From Setoptus koraiensis (lineage: Eukaryota; Arthropoda), in contig CM106586.1 in the NCBI GenBank assembly GCA_048013815.1, positions 2,852,001 through 2,916,000 of the forward strand: a DNA stretch of 64,000 bases. Direction: 5' to 3'. Shown in pieces: positions 1 through 11,278 of this stretch. Made by a program: the position numbers and the translations under genes. The notes beneath the pieces were generated by a model that made no database searches, was not told the origin of the DNA, and saw nothing but the letters and a program-made list of their open reading frames with translations. Within the stretch, counting starts at the first letter, position 1. Each line of letters opens with the position of its first letter.

Positions 1-24
1 GGTTCAACACGAAAACAAATTCAG
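1..24 (+). CDS. possible end of an upstream exon (DLGAP gene?)
   Basis: The first 24 bases end in CAG followed by GTACGA, a reasonable splice donor. Read so that two bases are left over at the donor, they join in phase to the acceptor at 1810/1811, completing an Arg codon before the DLGAP exon. This would make 25-1810 one intron. The fragment is too short for any homology argument, so the link is only inference; a chance CAG/GT is nearly as likely. Confidence 0.2.
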
Positions 25-1810
25 GTACGAATAGAGAGACAGTCAAGAGAGTACGGAGTTCGAGGGTTCTACTCAATGAATAGAATCTTTATTTATGTAG
101 CAAGATAGGCTGACAAAATGGAAAATGAACTGCAGTTCAATATTATACTGATTTGAGTGACTGTTGAAGGTTCCAGAATTCGGTGTTCCAAATTGAGTAG
201 CTGTTTGCGCTGGTGGGTGGCTGCGGAAAATTTGGGAGAAAAAGAAGAGGTAACAAAACCATAAGTAATCTAGAATCCTATGATGATATGATATGGTTAA
301 TATGAGTAATCTCGTGGATAGCATTTATCAGCTGAAGAAATTTTAGAACTCAACATGTGGAATGGAATGAGTTTTCAGTTGTCCCTATCTATGTATTTGT
401 CATCATTCTACCCTTGAAACGAGACACATGGAATGAAGTATGTCTGCTTTGTTTCCCAAATACTTACATTAGGGAACTGTCCAAGCGTGATACGATATTT
501 GTGTCTAACTGTGAATTTTGAGCAGCTCCTAATAAAATGGGGGATAAAATTGAATTAGTGACTGAGTGGAAACTGGAGATGATGGACCAATAGTAGTATT
601 TGTCATCAGTGAATTAAAGCAGTAATCATTGAGATCAGAGATCTTGGTGATTTTTTTCATCATGTTACAGAATTGGTCAGTAAAAATGGTCTGATATAAA
701 AAGGTTTCTTACCTGAATTATGTTTGTGAATTCAGTTCCTTTTGCGACTTTTTAGACGACACTTGCCTTTTAATAGCAATGATAATTTGTCATTAATATG
801 ATAGACAGTTAACAAATACTATTGAAGATTACTAGCCGAGTAGTCATGCTCGAAAGAAGCTCGAACAGTGAATGTAGGCATGAAGATGGCAATTGTAGGT
901 CAGCAAACTCAGCATGGACCGATGTGGCATTCGTGAACCGGAAAGTTGTGTGCCCTGCGCGCAGCATGCCCAAATGGAGGTGCACTGAGCACGCCTGTTG
1001 CCGGAGACGGTTCGCTCAATGTGCTGGCGTGCATCTGTGCTTGTGCTTTGTGAAAAGAGGTGTTTTCGAGCTTGAAAATTTGTATTTTCCTTTTCCCTAT
1101 TGGGAGGCGTGGTAGAGGGAATCGTTTTTCCGCCTGACCGGAAATGTATGCCACAATACCGGCTCTTTAATTCTGTAATTTTTTACGCTGTTTTCTCGAC
1201 TCTGCTTCTGGCATAAACTATCTAAATACCACAAATAGATCTAAATTATCCATTCATAAACTTGATAGAAATTGAGATAAAACATGGCCGCTATGCTCGG
1301 AAGCGCCCGGAAAAATACCCTAGCCGGTATCCCGCTAAACAAATACAGCGGCAGGTCGTTGTATCAGCCGCGATAATCTTATAATTCGCAAGTTGTGAAG
1401 CGATGTGTTAGAAAGGTTAATCCTATTTTTACTGTGTGAGCTCCTCACAATGCACCAGAGCCAGTTTATGAAAAAGTCCGCTAGAGACGCTGATATCGCT
1501 CAAAATATAGACAGCCAAGCGTAGGCTGTTTCGATAAATGTTTCTTCTTTTTTATTGCGTGTCTAATATAGTGAATTGAATCAAATAAATGTACGCGCTC
1601 TCCAACGCAAGGGGTGCGTTGCACTCTGCTTGATGGGGATTCTGCATAGCCCCAGCTTATGGAAAGGTGAGCAGCGCCGCCCTCTCGGAATTTTTCTTAA
1701 ACCGGTGTAGATTAAATGAAAACAGCTCACACAATACCGAGTAATGGAATGGTCATCGCGTAACCATTTGGCCATAAAAAAATAAAATTATTTAATCAAC
1801 ATTCACCCAG
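25..1810. other. non-coding stretch, possible intron
   Basis: No convincing exon was found. Open frames here (for example 822-1115 + and 909-1154 -) are short, overlap each other on opposite strands and resemble no family I know. Base composition is AT-rich with a more GC-rich patch at about 930-1140. If the fragment at 1-24 is an exon, this is an intron of the DLGAP-like gene; otherwise it is upstream intergenic DNA. Confidence 0.5.
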
Positions 1811-2225
1811 ACATATCACCTCCACAATGTCCTCGGAGAATGGCGTTGATTGCCATCTTAGCGTGGAACATTTTCGGACAATATTAAGCCAAAAAACAAG
1901 TCAACTAACACAACTATGTAATCACTGGTCAAAGATAGCCATAGTTATTGAGAGCGATAACGATGATGTCGCTGGCTCAATTAGATCAACAGTTGGACAA
2001 GCCAAACTTCTCATGTCACAGCGATTCAAACAATTCTCAGATCTTATAGATAATTGTGAATTCAACAAGGGACCACAGCCAACCAGACTTGATGATCTAC
2101 TAGGATTCTGGGAGATGATCGAATATCAAGTGGAGGATGTATTTAAAAAATTTCGATCCTTAGATGTAGAAACAAAAGCAACCATAGGTGAAATCCCTGG
2201 AGAGCTTCATCTACAGTCAGCTTAG
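1811..2225 (+). CDS. DLGAP: DLGAP/GKAP-family scaffold protein, C-terminal exon
   Basis: This is the end of a disks-large-associated protein (GKAP/SAPAP family, including the mitotic HURP branch). The family organises postsynaptic or cortical scaffolds, and HURP members bundle spindle microtubules. The frame carries the GKAP-domain signature in order: a Trp in a helical segment, then SIRSTVGQAKLLMSQRFKQF, then an acidic Asp-Asn-Cys-Glu stretch, then Leu-Gly-Phe-Trp-Glu-Met followed by Val-Glu-Asp-Val and Lys-Lys-Phe. An ATG lies at 1827, but the frame stays open upstream to an acceptor-like CCCAG ending at 1810, and family members are several hundred residues longer, so this is probably the terminal exon rather than a 132-residue gene. 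Stop is at 2223-2225, and AATAAA follows at 2347. Which family branch it belongs to cannot be told from this exon. Confidence 0.85.
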
Positions 2226-2346
2226 ATAATTATCGCTGGTGTTTGTTTGTTTGATATTGATGATAATTACATATAAATGTAAACATATAAATCAGCATCA
2301 TCATTGCGGTCTCTCGCTCTCTTTCTCTGACTCTTCAAATATCATT

Positions 2347-2352
2347 AATAAA
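2347..2352 (+). terminator. polyadenylation signal of the DLGAP-like gene
   Basis: AATAAA about 120 bp after the stop codon of the GKAP-domain exon, within an AT-rich 3' untranslated region. Confidence 0.6.
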
Positions 2353-4498
2353 GTTGGATACTAAAACTAGGTAGTCTATATAATTTATATACTATGATAC
2401 ACCAGTCATAACATATGCCTCAGATATAACGATTTATATTATTACATTGATCGCATTATCAACGCCTAGATCAACGTCTCTCTGTCCTTAACTATAAACA
2501 GCTAGTTTTCGCTATGACTTGTTAGAACAGAATCAAACGGCCAGTTGGAACATATCAAACACATTCTTTTGTTCTCTGATGAGCCTTATTGGTTTTAATT
2601 TTTATAGCTACTTCTTTTGTTGTTTGTTATATACTGTATATAGTATCGTTTGTTTCAATGGAACATATAATACATTTATAATATCTCTACATTTATTTAT
2701 ATATGCTGCAAAGTATGTATATATGTATCTATACACTTGTTAGATATACATCAGATCAACAGAGAGAACGTAAATCAACAAACATAGTTTCAAACATGGT
2801 GGGTAGCTCAGTAAAGTAGGAATAGCCAACGCTGGCTTCCAACACATTTATTGCATTACATAACACTTGTTGCATGGTATCCGTCAGTTAGAAAGCAACA
2901 ACATTTGTAACTATTATTACTTATATACCCATAGTATATTGGCATTGTTCGCATAGTAATTCTGTAATACAAAAGAACAAAAACGCTGATGTCACTGCTA
3001 ATAACATAAGCAACAACAAAAAAATCATCGGTGTCATTCCAACAGCAACAATACCGCCACCATCACAAACCATCACTACATGTTCCATCATGGCTCCACA
3101 TTGATGGCTACACTTGACTCATTCACTGCAGAATGTATATTGATTAATTCTAATTGTTGGATATAGTCCCCATTTTTGATGCTGTTGCAGGTGTTCGCAC
3201 CCGCTTCATTTATTTTGAACGCTCAGAGACTGCAAGCTAGCAAAAGATGAGCAAACTATCGAGTTCCACAATCAACCATGAAAGATCGCACATCATTTAA
3301 CAGTCATCATAGTTGAATAGTGTTCACTTCTTCCAATCTCGCTGGTCCGTTTCATTTCAGTGTTGGCATTTTCAATCAATGAGCAACAACGATCAAGATT
3401 TAATGAAAATGACATCAAGCTAAAGTTTCTGAAAACAATATTACATTGAAACCTTGAGGACATCTTTTTTCTCTTACAAAAAAAATCATATTGAAGGTTT
3501 GTATACCAGAGCTATCGTGCACGACTCATCCCTTAAGAGAGCTTTTTTCATGAACGGTTTTGATTTTGAAAAGTTACTGTCATGGAAAGCTCTTTTGGAG
3601 GAGAGTTGATTCAAGGCAACAAGACTACAAAGACGGCCGTTGTGCAAGATGGCCATGCAACCACTACAGTGATAAATTGAAAGTAATAATCGATTACAGT
3701 CAAGAGACCTGAATTGCGAATATCTGAAATGCGACAATTTTTCTTCTGCGAGCATGCGTATTAAGTTGAAGTCTATTTAGACGGTGAATAAAACTGAAAC
3801 CAATGATACAGATTTTAGAATATGCGCCGCTTTCATTGGAACGAGATTCGCAATCCAGGTCTTTATACTGTAATTGAAACAGATAGTTTATTGTTATGTT
3901 TTGCTTAGCTCTTCCGCGCTATTACTTGATATGCATGATTAGCGAAAAGTACGAAAGAAGCTCGTGGAAGTTCTTTGATCAGGGGACCGAAGAGCTTATG
4001 CGATTCACCTTACGCGATTTGTCTCCGTGAAAGCCGTTGCTGTGCAGGGTTAAAATTTAGATGGTTCCACAAAATGAACAAGAAAAATGAGTATTTTCCA
4101 TGCAGCGTTCAGGACGGTAGGTAAATTTCTCCGATAGCGGGAGATGAGGGAGGCGGCTCTTCGTGTCAACCGTGGGAGGAGCAATGATGAAGTGGGATAC
4201 AGTGTTGGGGAGTCTCCCCCGAACACAATTTCATCGTTGACAAAAACGGCGCGCAAATCCTCTTTGTGTGCTCTCTATTGTTTGCTGTTTACTTTTACAT
4301 CAATGCTTCCCCTTACCTTTAAATGTCTTTTTACTTATACTCCATAGCAATTTATTTAGAAAGTCTCATATTTTTCAGCTTCTACCATCATCATTATAAC
4401 TTTGTTTTTAAAAAGATACCACATCAGACATCACAAATCATTCTAAACAATTAATTTCTAAATATTCAACAGAGGGAATTATTTAGCGAAGGTTCAAA
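2353..4498. other. intergenic, AT-rich, no gene seen
   Basis: This lies between the DLGAP-like gene and MCM4. Open frames at 2519-2743 (+) and 3486-3755 (-) are AT-rich chance frames without family resemblance. The frames at 4050-4256 (-) and 4144-4347 (+) overlap on opposite strands and are likewise unsupported. No tRNA or snRNA was recognised. The last part must contain the MCM4 promoter, but no TATA box stands out. Confidence 0.5.
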
Positions 4499-6003
4499 AT
4501 GCAGTCAACAAATGATGAACATTCAGTTGGGCCAAGATCCGCCAGCAGTATCCATAGTATGCGATCTAATGTTAGCAAAGTTCGGACCAACAGTTATTTA
4601 TTTCAGTCTAGTGGTGGCGTCAGATATGCGTCGCAACAGGCTTCGGCTCCAAATGAAAATGATGTCGGCGAAACAGGTCCACCTAATTTAGTCATCTGGG
4701 GCACTGATGTCAGCGTCGAAACTTGTAAGCGACAGTTTATGGAATTTCTCAAATCTCCAAAATTCACTATCGATGAGGCCGAAATGGATGAAGTTCAAGC
4801 CGACACAAGTGGCTACGGTCAAACACCAAGAACCCAAAGTCTACCATTATATCTAACCAAACTTGAGGAAATCCTTACTGTCAATGAGCCATTCCTCACT
4901 GTAAACTGTGCTCACCTGAAAGAGTTTGACGCAAGTCTATACCGTCAGTTGGTGAATTATCCTCAAGAGGTAATTCCAATATTCGACATTGGTGCCAATG
5001 AGGTGTTCACAGATCTTTATCCTGAGCATGAATTAGAACACCCAATCAACGTCAGACCTTTCAACATCGATCAAACATCAACTATACGTGATCTCAATCC
5101 CCAAGATGTTGGCAAACTCATAACAATTAGCGGAATGGTGACCCGTACGTCGACTTTGATACCGGAGATGGTCTCCGCCTTCTTTAGGTGCACTGTCTGT
5201 TTGTTCTCCAAAGAAGTAGCGGTTGAGGCTGGCAGAATAACGGAGCCTCATGTTTGTACATCATGTAATAGTAAATTCTGCTTTGATCTTATCCACAATA
5301 GATCAAAATTCATCGACCGCCAATTGGTCAAACTTCAAGAATCTCCAGATGACATGCCTGCTGGTCAAACACCAAGCACAGTCTCCCTAGTGGCATGTGC
5401 TGACCTAGTTGATAAAATAAGTGCTGGAGATCGTGTATTCGTCACTGGAGTGTTCAGAGCCAGCCCTGTAAGATGCATGCCCAGGCAAAGGAGACTCAAA
5501 ACATCGTACAGAACAACCATTGACGTTATACATTATCGTAAACTTGGATCCAAGAGACTTTATGATGAGGCCACAGATCTCCATTTTGCTCCAGACAAAG
5601 TAGATCGCATGAAAGCACTGGCCAACTCTCCCGATATATACGAAAGACTCTCCAACTCTTTAGCCCCTAGTATATTTGGTCATATAGATGTCAAAAAGGG
5701 TGTGTTATTGCAGTTATTCGGAGGCAGTCGCAAGGAAGCGCCAGGTCGGGCCAGTGACCCAAAACTGAGGCACTTTAGAGCTGAAATCAACATACTCCTG
5801 TGTGGAGATCCCGGAACTAGTAAGTCTCAAATTTTGCAGTATGTGTATCAGCTGGTTCCCAGAGGTCAATATACATCCGGTAAAGGATCGTCGGCTGTTG
5901 GTCTGACTGCTTACGTCACTAAAGATGCTGACACGAAGCAAATGGTTCTGCAGACTGGAGCATTAGTACTTTGCGATGGTGGTATATGTTGCATTGATGA
6001 ATT
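4499..6003 (+). CDS. MCM4: MCM4 replicative helicase subunit, cut off by gap
   Basis: MCM4 is one of six subunits of the MCM2-7 ring that unwinds DNA at replication forks. Visible: a short unstructured N-terminus, the family hallmark [14 protein letters not shown] near residue 64, the OB-fold/zinc region with a C-x2-C ... C-x2-C finger (about residues 231-259) and the phrase [13 protein letters not shown], the LAPSIFGH segment, and Walker A GDPGTSKS (about 435-442). The sequence runs into the N block inside Walker B (CIDE). The rest of the ATPase, with sensor and arginine-finger elements, is not visible. An in-frame TAG at 4484 supports the ATG at 4499. No introns occur in the 501 codons seen. 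The N-terminal tail is shorter than in vertebrates. The sequence after the gap does not read as MCM4. Confidence 0.96.
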
Positions 6004-6503
6004 NNNNNNNNNNNNNNNNNNNNNNNNNNNNNNNNNNNNNNNNNNNNNNNNNNNNNNNNNNNNNNNNNNNNNNNNNNNNNNNNNNNNNNNNNNNNNNNNN
6101 NNNNNNNNNNNNNNNNNNNNNNNNNNNNNNNNNNNNNNNNNNNNNNNNNNNNNNNNNNNNNNNNNNNNNNNNNNNNNNNNNNNNNNNNNNNNNNNNNNNN
6201 NNNNNNNNNNNNNNNNNNNNNNNNNNNNNNNNNNNNNNNNNNNNNNNNNNNNNNNNNNNNNNNNNNNNNNNNNNNNNNNNNNNNNNNNNNNNNNNNNNNN
6301 NNNNNNNNNNNNNNNNNNNNNNNNNNNNNNNNNNNNNNNNNNNNNNNNNNNNNNNNNNNNNNNNNNNNNNNNNNNNNNNNNNNNNNNNNNNNNNNNNNNN
6401 NNNNNNNNNNNNNNNNNNNNNNNNNNNNNNNNNNNNNNNNNNNNNNNNNNNNNNNNNNNNNNNNNNNNNNNNNNNNNNNNNNNNNNNNNNNNNNNNNNNN
6501 NNN
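6004..6503. other. assembly gap (500 N)
   Basis: A run of exactly 500 N interrupts MCM4 within Walker B. The round number suggests a placeholder of unknown true size. The missing C-terminal part of MCM4 should need about 1 kb. Confidence 0.99.
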
Positions 6504-7104
6504 TCCAGATTGCCCGACATCGCGATCCATCCAGCCAGCTACCTCAAGTGTTGAGACATCCGTGCCCATTGTTTTCGATATAGGAGTGATTTTGTTCTCT
6601 CTAGTTCGTTGCGAGGCAACGATCGTCAAGTCTTTAAGCGAGTGGTCATCTGTGATCATTAGGGCCATCATAAAGATGGGTGAAAATATTTGCTTCAGAA
6701 TGATTCATCTCAATGCATCTGCACGGTCAGTTTCAAAAAGTTTTCAATGAGGCGTTCGCCAATTGAACATTGGGCTTTGTAACGGCACCATATAAAAAGG
6801 TATCAAAAAGTGATCCATTGGTATAGTGCATTACAGTCGTTCGGCAATCACCCCTTTTCTTTAAAATCTAGGATCACAATTCACACGACTGTAATGCACT
6901 ATAGCAATCGATTTAAGGTCAACCAATAAAGTTGATAGAATCTATAAGCAATTTCTCGAATGTTACATGGTCATGTGTAAACAAGAATTGTTTATCGTTC
7001 AAAATTATTATTTTCATGTTCCTTAATCGATTTTAGCACGATATTTACTATTAAAGGTGATCCTCGCTGCTCATTTGATCCCTACGATGGACCTCTACTC
7101 CACC
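6504..7104. other. post-gap sequence without a recognised gene
   Basis: No frame after the gap resembles the MCM4 C-terminus. One + frame is open from 6505 to 6750 but resembles no family I know, and the minus frame is equally unconvincing. The stretch contains the perfect inverted repeat at 6822-6903 listed separately. Confidence 0.5.
6822..6903. repeat. perfect 19-bp inverted repeat with 44-nt loop
   Basis: TATAGTGCATTACAGTCGT at 6822-6840 is repeated exactly as its reverse complement at 6885-6903, with 44 nt between. Pairing continues imperfectly outside the arms for a few bases. It could be a small foldback element or a transcribed hairpin; the large loop is unlike a standard microRNA precursor. 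Confidence 0.8.
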
Positions 7105-7111
7105 TATAAAA
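7105..7111 (+). promoter_or_regulatory. TATA box of receptor-like gene
   Basis: TATAAAA lies 209 bp upstream of the receptor ATG, at a distance that fits a leader of about 180 nt. A short palindrome of 7-bp arms (TCTAGAC ... GTCTAGA) lies just downstream at 7136-7152. Confidence 0.45.
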
Positions 7112-7176
7112 GCAGTCTTTGTTTACATTCAAGTATCTAGACGCTGTCTAGACCATATCAGGTTTTGTGCACTAGA

Positions 7177-7272
7177 ATGGGAGACAAAGATAACCTGCTG
7201 TCGAATGTGGTCCGAGTTTTTCGTCAAATAGAACCAGAGGTGATCAGCAAAAAATATGAATGTTCCTTCTAG
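7177..7272 (+). other. upstream ORF of 31 codons in receptor leader
   Basis: An ATG in the presumed leader (context GAATGG) opens a 31-codon frame that ends with TAG before the receptor ATG at 7314. No splice joining it to the receptor in frame was found: the possible acceptors lead straight into stops. It may limit translation of the receptor, or be chance. Confidence 0.3.
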
Positions 7273-7313
7273 ATTTTGTTACAAGCATCTTATAGTCATA
7301 AGAAAGTCATAAA

Positions 7314-9343
7314 ATGGAAAATGTTATGGAAAAAGCGTCTAGCGTTGATTCTGAGGCAGGCCTCATCGACAGAAAGTTCGCCGGGCCAAGATTTAATATT
7401 TTCTCTGCCGTTCATACAGGATTCAGCTATTGTAACCTGTCCACGGCGCTCTTCTGCTACCCCAAACCTGACCAAAGAACTAGACAAAGAATATTTACAG
7501 TGATGTACAAAGAGTATAAACTGAGATTGTTTGTATATTTTATCAAATTGCTCTATCTCATCCTTGGTTTTGCCCAAGCCTTCTATAATGGCTTCGTGTT
7601 AGAATGGCAAATAGAACACCAACAACAACGCAAAGATTACGACAATCATAAACTCGTTAGCTGCAATCAGTTAAATGTTAGTTGTGCAAAAAATGACATC
7701 CACAACAATTCAATTTTGCCATCATTGTCTAATAATTTCGAAGAAACATCAATGGTCTGGTTTGTCGTGATAAAATTGATCTCACACAATCGTTGGATGA
7801 GCAAAACATCTTATACTAGAAAATTAGATCTGATAACGTGTTTGTTTATCGCTAACAATATTATTAAGACACTATTTTACCTATTCAGATTACAGCAGCC
7901 AATCATAAACGAAAATATGCTAACCATCAGGGGACATTCTAAGGGATATATTGGCTTGTTGAATGCCTATTACGATCTCCGGTACAGAGAATTTCTAGTG
8001 GCGCCCAAAATGACTGTCAAAGAACATTTTATCTATTGCTTCTCATCCAAACATCGTCTCAGTGCTGCCTTGATCAAAAAATATCCTATTTTGGGGCCAG
8101 CAACACATAAAGATCATCGTAAAATTGATCTCATGTCCATACGATACAAAAGCGATGTGTTGTGTTCGGCAAGAATCTACAAATTTATGACATCATTTTG
8201 TTTCGCCGGCCTTACGATTGGCGTCATTTCAACAGCTATTGCGATACCGAATTTGTCTTCAAAGAGCGATAGATTTATAATAACATTACTGATAATATCT
8301 GATAATTATCTATTGGTTACACTCAATGCTATTGCATTCGCTGACTTTTCTATCACCCTTATGAATGCAGTGGTTCTGTGTGGCAGATTAGATATTCTCA
8401 ATGATCAATTGATACAACTCACCGAGAAATGTCGCTCAGAGTCGAGAACACTGGCCACCAACTATAATTATAGATTCAGACAGTATCTCTCTCTCATAGA
8501 TTATCAAATTCGAGGACAAACACCCAATTACAATAATTTATATCGACAAATGTATCACAATGCTAAGCCAGACTGGTATAGTGACGAATGTGTCAAGATG
8601 GTGACAACTCTGCATCAATTACTGCTCGAATTGAAACGATTGACTTCCAGATTTACGGATAACACAAATGTGGAATTATTTTTTTTGTTGTGTTCAGCAA
8701 CTTGGCTTATATGTTTATATATTATCATGCAAAACAATAATGTATTTGCCATTACTCCCCTTCTAGCTGTTTTTCTGTCGTTTGTCATATTCTCAGTCTT
8801 TGCAAGTGTGGTCACGCAAATATTTTTTCTTGCTCGAATACCTTCTCATGTAAGCTAATATTTTAGACAGCCGCTATGCACATAGCTAAAGTTATAAACT
8901 CATCTGACATATTGGTAGATAATGACATCCTGCTTTCATTCTTCCTATCACCCAATCGCAATACAATATATGCCTACAAACAGTTCCAGCGGATCAATGG
9001 TAACTTGATGTTTCTCCTAGCACAAGAGCAAATGTTAGAGCCAAAGGTTCGCTCGTTGATCATAGAAACATCGAAGCACCTTTTAGAGGGCAACGAGACC
9101 TCATTTTTGTTGTTCTACCTGGTACCTCTAACTCAAAATCATTTCTTAACAGTGAGTAGTTGCAAAAAGCATTTGCCCGCTAACGCGGCACACCAGTTGA
9201 ATGTGTGTTCTTATGGTATTCGATTATGTTATTTGATTAATTGATTGCGTCACCACAAAAAACGATCCCATTTCCAGGTGACCGTATGGATTACGACAGC
9301 AGTTTACACGTTGATTCAATTCTTTCAGATGATCATTTACTGA
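7314..9343 (+). CDS. gustatory-receptor-like seven-helix membrane protein
   Basis: A chemosensory receptor-like protein, probably a ligand-gated cation channel of the GR family in the plasma membrane of sensory neurons. Exon 1 (7314-8849) encodes a polar N-terminus and several hydrophobic helices. A last short exon (9278-9343) encodes YTLIQFFQ, matching the TYhhhhhQF signature that ends arthropod gustatory receptors. Proposed coding join: 7314-8849, 8984-9151, 9278-9343, giving 589 residues. The second intron (9152-9277, GTGAGT to TTTCCAG) is clear. The first starts at GTAAGC (8850); the best acceptor is AAACAG at 8983 (134 nt). Another AG at 8866 would leave 39 extra in-frame codons but imply a 17-nt intron. 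A clear paralogue lies on the opposite strand at 49251-50786; shared blocks include the RFN-[IV]-FS start and the YRE-[FL]-L-[VA]-APK region. Ligand unknown. Confidence 0.75.
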
Positions 9344-9660
9344 CAAGTGTGCAAATGCAAATGGATTGATCAACCGATTAGAAAAAGATGCCATGCAAAT
9401 AATTTGTTCTGTCCAACGGATTTTCTGGATGAAATTTTCTTGGAGTTCGGGCCGGCAACAAAGTTGCCGTGCCGTGCATACTTGGCACGTTCATTAGTGA
9501 AACAATTAGCGAAATGAACTAATTTGTGGCCCATTGTTTGCTGTTGGCGCTCCATTGTTGATGGTAAATATTTGTGTTGTTGTTGTTGATGCGTTGCGTA
9601 TCTATATCAAGTAATGTCCGCTTGCAATAACAATAAAAACAACAAAATCAAGGTTACCAC

Positions 9661-9680
9661 TCTCTCTCTCTCTCTCTCTC
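9661..9680. repeat. CT dinucleotide microsatellite
   Basis: Ten uninterrupted TC units at the start of the GC-rich block. Confidence 0.95.
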
Positions 9681-11210
9681 CGTCCATTTGGTTGCCGCTC
9701 AACGTCAGGTGGCGCACGACTGGAGTTGCCCATGCCGGGGTTATATAATAGCGATGATGATAATGATTGCGAACAATATCAAATGTTTGTGTTTGTGCCG
9801 TCGGACGGACAACGACGCCGCCGACCACCATCAACGACGCAATGTCAGTCCGTTTGAGCATGGTCATGCCTATTACATCGCAATAAATCTCTCATTTTGA
9901 CTACCGCCTCCGTATGGTATTTTGAATGGTGTCGCTGTTGTTGTTATTTCGCAATTGATAACTACCGACGCGCTCCGTCAAGATTGAATGACGCAGACAT
10001 TGTTATGAGCGCCACTTGGAGGGTCCTGTTCGCGCCGCCGAAATCATTGTTTGTGTCCGCATTTCGGCTTTATTTGGCTCTGTTTGGCTCCGTTCGGCTG
10101 CATGTCGGGGGCACGAGTCGCTGTTGGTTGTCTGAGCGAGAGTGACAGCCACCTTTTGTGTTGCACTCTGTCCGACTCTGTAATGGTCGGTCCATACAAA
10201 GGCACTTGTCACACTCACCGACCGGCTGACCACGTCCATTTCATTCGTGCAGTTTGCTGTTTCGCCGATCCGATCTGGACCGGCCGATCCGCATTGCCGA
10301 TGCGGCCAGTTCGAAGCGAGGCGGCCTCGTCCGAAATTTCTCGACTCTGCGCCCGTTTCGATCGAACGCAGTCGGTGTTTCATTAGGCCACAATGAACGC
10401 CACATATCGCTGCTGTTGCGCTAATTGACAAATCCCTGGCGCGCAACGCCATTTGATTCACCAAAGCAAGCGTCTCGCATGCGGCCACAACAACTTTTAA
10501 CGAACCGGCCCAAAAGCCCGACGGCGCGTCTGTGGCTGTGGCGATGATGACGATTCAGTAATTCACTCATCTCTGGTCATCATTAATATTTTTATTGATG
10601 CTAAATAGCTAAATAGTTGCTGTTTGCACTGTCACTAATCATGTATCTCGGCGACAAAACAAGTGCTGCCCAACAGCACAATACAAGCGACAACAATTTC
10701 GCCATAATTGATGCCACCCTAACAACCAACAGCCGAGGACGCGATAAACGGCTCGACTTAATTAGACTAAACTGGACATTATTAATTGTGTGGACACTAT
10801 TCAAGCTGTCAAGCGCTTTTATTGGAGATTATAGCATCATTAGTTGTTGTTCGCGAACGCCAAACATCTAGCTGTCGTCGTAGTTAAGTCGTTAAGTTCA
10901 TTTGCATTATCACTGTACATGTGGCCGACCTACTACTAAATGCACAAACTATTTTTGTTTGTCTGATATGACAACAACAATAATTAACATTAATTCTGTT
11001 TCATGTTCTTTCGCTCACTCTGTTTGCCGTTTATTCGAGCAGAGACGACACATTCTCTCTGCAACATGCTACTCGTGCTCGTACAAATACTTTGATTGTC
11101 ACTTGTTAACACCCTTGTCGGAAGCACATCCAACTGATTAATTGAAATGTGACTGACCAACTGACGACCAGTGTGCCAATAGCCGCACGGTCGACCGTCG
11201 GTCAGTCGCG

Positions 11211-11278
11211 TTCTAGCCGCTAGAATCTAGCGGGCAGTCCGGGATACCATCGAAATGTTGGTTTCGATGGTATCCCGG
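11211..11278. repeat. palindrome cluster with perfect 17-bp hairpin
   Basis: CCGGGATACCATCGAAA at 11239-11255 is followed, after a 6-nt loop, by its exact reverse complement at 11262-11278. Immediately upstream, two overlapping small palindromes centred on CTAG (TTCTAG-CCG-CTAGAA and CCGCTAG-AAT-CTAGCGG) occupy about 11211-11233. The stacking of three foldbacks in 70 bp is unusual for the block. Confidence 0.85.

Noticed and set aside
2800-2830. A tRNA-like GGTAGCTCAG string
   Set aside because: It has no matching T-arm (GGTTCRANNCC) or acceptor stem at the right distance.
5919-6671. Open frames running through the N block on both strands
   Set aside because: They consist mainly of unknown residues, and their visible ends resemble nothing.
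8850-8866. A 17-nt spliceosomal intron as the main model
   Set aside because: It is far shorter than known animal introns; an in-phase 134-nt intron with a normal acceptor is available.
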